Source: Oceanibaculum indicum P24
GTDB taxonomy: Bacteria; Pseudomonadota; Alphaproteobacteria; Oceanibaculales; Oceanibaculaceae
Reading direction: 5' to 3'
Assembly: GCF_000299935.1 (NCBI RefSeq)
Contig: NZ_AMRL01000006.1
Span: 1 to 64,000 of the forward strand
DNA length: 64,000 bases
Shown: piece after piece, positions 61,973 through 64,000 of the stretch
How the letters are laid out: each line of letters opens with the position of its first letter
How positions within the stretch are numbered: the first letter of the stretch is position 1
Notes under the pieces: model-generated
Told to the model about the DNA's origin: nothing
The model's input: only the letters and a program-made list of their open reading frames with translations
Database searches by the model: none
Translations under genes and position numbers: made by a program

Positions 61973-62770
61973 TCAGAGATAGATCAGCGCCAGCAGGGCC
62001 GCACCCAGCAGCATCCGGTAGATCACGAAGGGCGTGAAGCTCGCCCGGCGCAGCCAGCGCATCATCAGGGCAATCGCGATCAGCGCCGAGATGAAGGCGA
62101 GGCCGGCGCCGATCAGCGCATCCTCGGTCAGCCGCACATCGCCTGCCTCGACAAGGTCGAGCGCGCCCAGCAGCCCGGCGCCGGCGATCACCGGAATCGA
62201 CATCAGCATGGAAAAACGCGCCGTGTCGGCGCGCTCATAGCCCAGGAAGCGGGCCGCCGTCATGGTGATGCCCGACCGGCTGGTGCCGGGGATGAAGGCC
62301 AGCACTTGCGCGAGGCCCAGCAGCAGGGCGGTGCCGATGTTCATGTGTTCGATGCGGCGGACCGTCATGCCGATCTTGTCCGCGACATAGAGCAGCACGC
62401 CGAAGCCGATGGTCGCCCAGGCAATGATCGCCACGCTGCGCAGCGCGTCGCCGGCATATTTGTGCAGCAGATAGCCAGCCAGGATGGCGGGGATGGTGGC
62501 GATCACCAGATGCACGATCATCCGCTGCCCCGGCGAGCGCTTGCCGCGCAGCGCCAGCATCAGGCCGCGCAGCATCTCCCAGACATCGCGCCAGAAATAG
62601 ATCAGCACCGCCAGCAGCGTGCCGACATGCACCGCCACATCGAGCAACGGGCCCTGATCCTGCCAGCCGGTGACATAGGGCACCAGAATCAGATGCGCGG
62701 AGGAGCTGATCGGCAGGAATTCGGTAATGCCCTGCACCAGGGCGAGAACTATCAGATGAAGCAGCGGCAA
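61973..62770 (-). CDS. uppP: Undecaprenyl-diphosphatase UppP
   Basis: A 265-residue membrane phosphatase with about eight helices. Active-site motifs are GITEFLPISSSAHL (about 14-27) and PGTSRSGITMTAARFLG (about 160-176). It recycles undecaprenyl diphosphate to the monophosphate carrier for peptidoglycan synthesis and confers bacitracin tolerance. The start appears to be TTG; no good ribosome-binding site is visible. Confidence 0.94.
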   Translation of the reverse strand: MPLLHLIVLALVQGITEFLPISSSAHLILVPYVTGWQDQGPLLDVAVHVGTLLAVLIYFWRDVWEMLRGLMLALRGKRSPGQRMIVHLVIATIPAILAGYLLHKYAGDALRSVAIIAWATIGFGVLLYVADKIGMTVRRIEHMNIGTALLLGLAQVLAFIPGTSRSGITMTAARFLGYERADTARFSMLMSIPVIAGAGLLGALDLVEAGDVRLTEDALIGAGLAFISALIAIALMMRWLRRASFTPFVIYRMLLGAALLALIYL

Positions 62771-62869
62771 GACAGCACCATGCAGGCGAGGAGAGGAGGC
62801 GCGGCCAGCCTGCCGCGGCCCTCAAGCGGCTGTCTGTATAGCATTTTGCGAAGGCGCCCCCCATCGTCA

Positions 62870-62895
62870 AAATAGGTCACTTGTGCGACCTATTT
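62870..62895. promoter_or_regulatory. Operator-like inverted repeat upstream of gltD
   Basis: AAATAGGTC (62870-62878) and GACCTATTT (62887-62895) form a perfect 9-bp inverted repeat with an 8-base spacer. Its symmetry and AT-rich setting suggest a regulator binding site. The regulator is unknown. Confidence 0.5.
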
Positions 62896-62950
62896 ACAAA
62901 TGACCTTCGCCGGATCAGAATCCGCTCTGATCGGGAAAGAATGAAATTCC

Positions 62951-62966
62951 TGTTACATAGGTAACA
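62951..62966. promoter_or_regulatory. Second operator-like palindrome upstream of gltD
   Basis: TGTTAC (62951-62956) and GTAACA (62961-62966) form a 6-bp perfect inverted repeat with a 4-base spacer, in AT-rich DNA 183 bases before the gltD start. Confidence 0.45.
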
Positions 62967-63024
62967 ATTCGGCCCTAATCCTGATTTTTTACTCGCCATA
63001 TGCGGGTTTCATGCGTATAGCAGT

Positions 63025-63119
63025 CCTCCGGACGGCCTCCGCGAGCAGGCCGGCGGAGGTGCGCGCGCCCTTCCGGCCCCAAAACGGACCGGAAGATGTG
63101 CAACGGGGGCAGCGCGCGC
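63025..63119 (+). promoter_or_regulatory. Potentially structured 5' leader of gltD
   Basis: Three stems can be drawn. Stem 1: CCTCCG-CGGCCT (63025-63038) with AGGCCG-CGGAGG (63047-63059). Stem 2: GCGCGCGC (63061-63068) with GCGCGCGC (63112-63119), enclosing stem 3, TTCCGG (63071-63076) with CCGGAA (63089-63094). The gltD ribosome-binding site lies just after. High G+C makes chance pairing likely, so this is tentative. Confidence 0.4.
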
Positions 63120-63148
63120 CGGAAATGAAGCAATAGGGAGCCAGCCCG

Positions 63149-64000
63149 ATGGCAAGCAAGATGCTGAAGTTCGTCACCGTGCCGCAGAACATGCCCGAAA
63201 AGCGGGGTGTCGAGACGCGCCGGCAGGATTTCCAGGAAATCTATTCCCGCTTCGAGCCGAAACATGCCGCCGAGCAGGCCGCGCGCTGCTCGCAGTGCGG
63301 CGTGCCCTTCTGCCAGGTCCACTGCCCCTTGCAGAACAACATCCCCGACTGGCTGATGCTGACCGCCGAAGGGCGCCTTGAGGAGGCCTATGAGGTTTCC
63401 TCGGCGACCAACAACATGCCGGAAATCTGCGGCCGCATCTGCCCGCAGGACCGGCTGTGCGAGGGCAATTGCGTCATCGAGAAGGGCTTCGAGTCGGTCA
63501 CCATCGGCTCGGTCGAGAAGTACATCACCGACACCGCCTGGGAGAAGGGCTGGGTGAAGGTACCGAAGCCGCGCCGCGAGCTGGAGCAGTCGGTCGGCAT
63601 CATCGGCGCCGGCCCGGCGGGCATGGCGGCGGCGGAGCAGCTGCGCAAGAAGGGCTACCAGGTACATATCTACGACCGCTATGACCGTGGCGGCGGGTTG
63701 ATGATCTACGGCATTCCCGGCTTCAAGCTGGAAAAGGAAGTGGTCGAGCGCCGCACCAAGCTGCTGCAGGATGCCGGCATCATCTATCACTTCAACTGCG
63801 ATATTGGCCGCGACGTCACGATGGACGAGCTGCGCGAGCGCCATGACGCGGTGCTGATTGCCACCGGCGTCTATAAGGCGCGCGACATCAAGCTGCCGGG
63901 CGTGGGGCTGGGCAACATCGTGCCGGCGCTGGATTATCTGGTCGCCTCCAACCGCAAGGGGCTGGGCGACGAGGTGCCGGCCTATGACGATGGCTCTCTG
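63149..64000 (+). CDS. gltD: Glutamate synthase small subunit, N-terminal fragment
   Basis: A protein cut by the window edge after 284 residues of about 480. It has a Cys-rich N-terminal region for 4Fe-4S clusters (CSQCGVPFCQVHCPL and CGRICPQDRLCEGNC) and the first FAD-binding motif IIGAGPAGMAAAE (about 151-163). GltD supplies electrons from NADPH to GltB to make glutamate from glutamine and 2-oxoglutarate. GGGAG precedes the start. gltB is not upstream here; it may follow outside the window. Confidence 0.95.
   Translation, partial: MASKMLKFVTVPQNMPEKRGVETRRQDFQEIYSRFEPKHAAEQAARCSQCGVPFCQVHCPLQNNIPDWLMLTAEGRLEEAYEVSSATNNMPEICGRICPQDRLCEGNCVIEKGFESVTIGSVEKYITDTAWEKGWVKVPKPRRELEQSVGIIGAGPAGMAAAEQLRKKGYQVHIYDRYDRGGGLMIYGIPGFKLEKEVVERRTKLLQDAGIIYHFNCDIGRDVTMDELRERHDAVLIATGVYKARDIKLPGVGLGNIVPALDYLVASNRKGLGDEVPAYDDGSL

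Larger units (their letters stand above)
62771..63148. other. 378-base regulatory gap between uppP and gltD
   Basis: The gap holds two operator-like palindromes (62870-62895 and 62951-62966), an AT-rich patch (62865-63000) and a GC-rich leader with three possible stems (63025-63119). No gene was found in it. Both uppP and gltD are transcribed outward from it, so it should contain two divergent promoters. Confidence 0.7.

Noticed and set aside
1-64000. CRISPR arrays, insertion sequences, prophage or integrase genes
   Set aside because: No regularly spaced repeats, transposase or integrase motifs were found on reading both strands.

Overview
The window is a 64 kb piece of a GC-rich (roughly two-thirds G+C by eye) chromosome from an alphaproteobacterium, most likely of the Rhodospirillales. 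Support for this: the order lptC-lptA-lptB-rpoN-hpf-ptsN, a class II (B12-dependent) ribonucleotide reductase, an NDUFA9-type protein, the Hsp20/DUF1150 pair, two TRAP transporters, RlmJ and a PmtA-like methyltransferase. The genus cannot be fixed from sequence reading alone. No rRNA, insertion sequence, prophage or CRISPR array is visible. Two tRNA genes are present (Thr-CGT and Leu-CAG). The first gene (DsbD/ScsB-type, minus strand) and the last gene (gltD, plus strand) are cut by the window edges.

Layout. 1-4.6 kb: DsbD fragment, a D-2-hydroxyacid dehydrogenase, rlmJ, a PmtA-like methyltransferase and an MFS exporter. 4.8-10.7 kb: tRNA-Thr, a lineage-type unknown protein, a TAXI TRAP transporter (binding protein plus fused permease) and three small unknown genes. 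10.7-14.7 kb: comF-grxC-nitrilase operon, a TerB-like protein, and an S1C/PDZ protein whose catalytic triad appears lost. 14.3-18.3 kb: unknown proteins around a degenerate response regulator and a degenerate Hpt protein. 18.3-25.1 kb: M20 peptidase, ICL/PEP-mutase enzyme, DctPQM TRAP transporter, ECF sigma factor with membrane anti-sigma factor. 25.3-32.6 kb: small envelope proteins, zinc-ribbon protein, ftsE-ftsX-ydcF-plsC, nrdJ. 32.6-40.6 kb (minus strand): a Nif11-like double-glycine precursor peptide, leuB-leuD-leuC, rplS, a twin palindromic repeat, trmD-rimM-rpsP-ffh. 40.8-45.5 kb: ASCH protein, small proteins, cold-shock protein, a 24-residue membrane peptide, dapF-mtaB-ftsY. 45.5-52.4 kb: PAS histidine kinase and a catabolic group (FAH-family enzyme, KdgK-like kinase, GST, amidase, haloacid dehalogenase). 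52.5-54.5 kb: CHAP lipoprotein, small protein, Hsp20 with a probable ROSE thermometer, DUF1150 protein. 54.5-59.8 kb: ptsN-hpf-rpoN-lptB-lptA-lptC. 60-64 kb: RNase D, tRNA-Leu, NDUFA9-like protein, uppP and gltD behind a structured leader.

Most of the window is housekeeping: protein targeting (ffh, ftsY), translation (rpsP-rimM-trmD-rplS, hpf), cell division (ftsEX), envelope building (lpt genes, plsC, uppP), leucine and lysine/peptidoglycan precursors, nitrogen control (rpoN, ptsN, gltD) and acid uptake by two TRAP systems. The unusual content lies in small or degenerate genes: an orphan Nif11-type precursor with a 41-residue Cys-free core, a response regulator and an Hpt protein that have both lost their phosphorylatable residue, a pseudoprotease, and a 24-codon membrane peptide with a strong ribosome-binding site.
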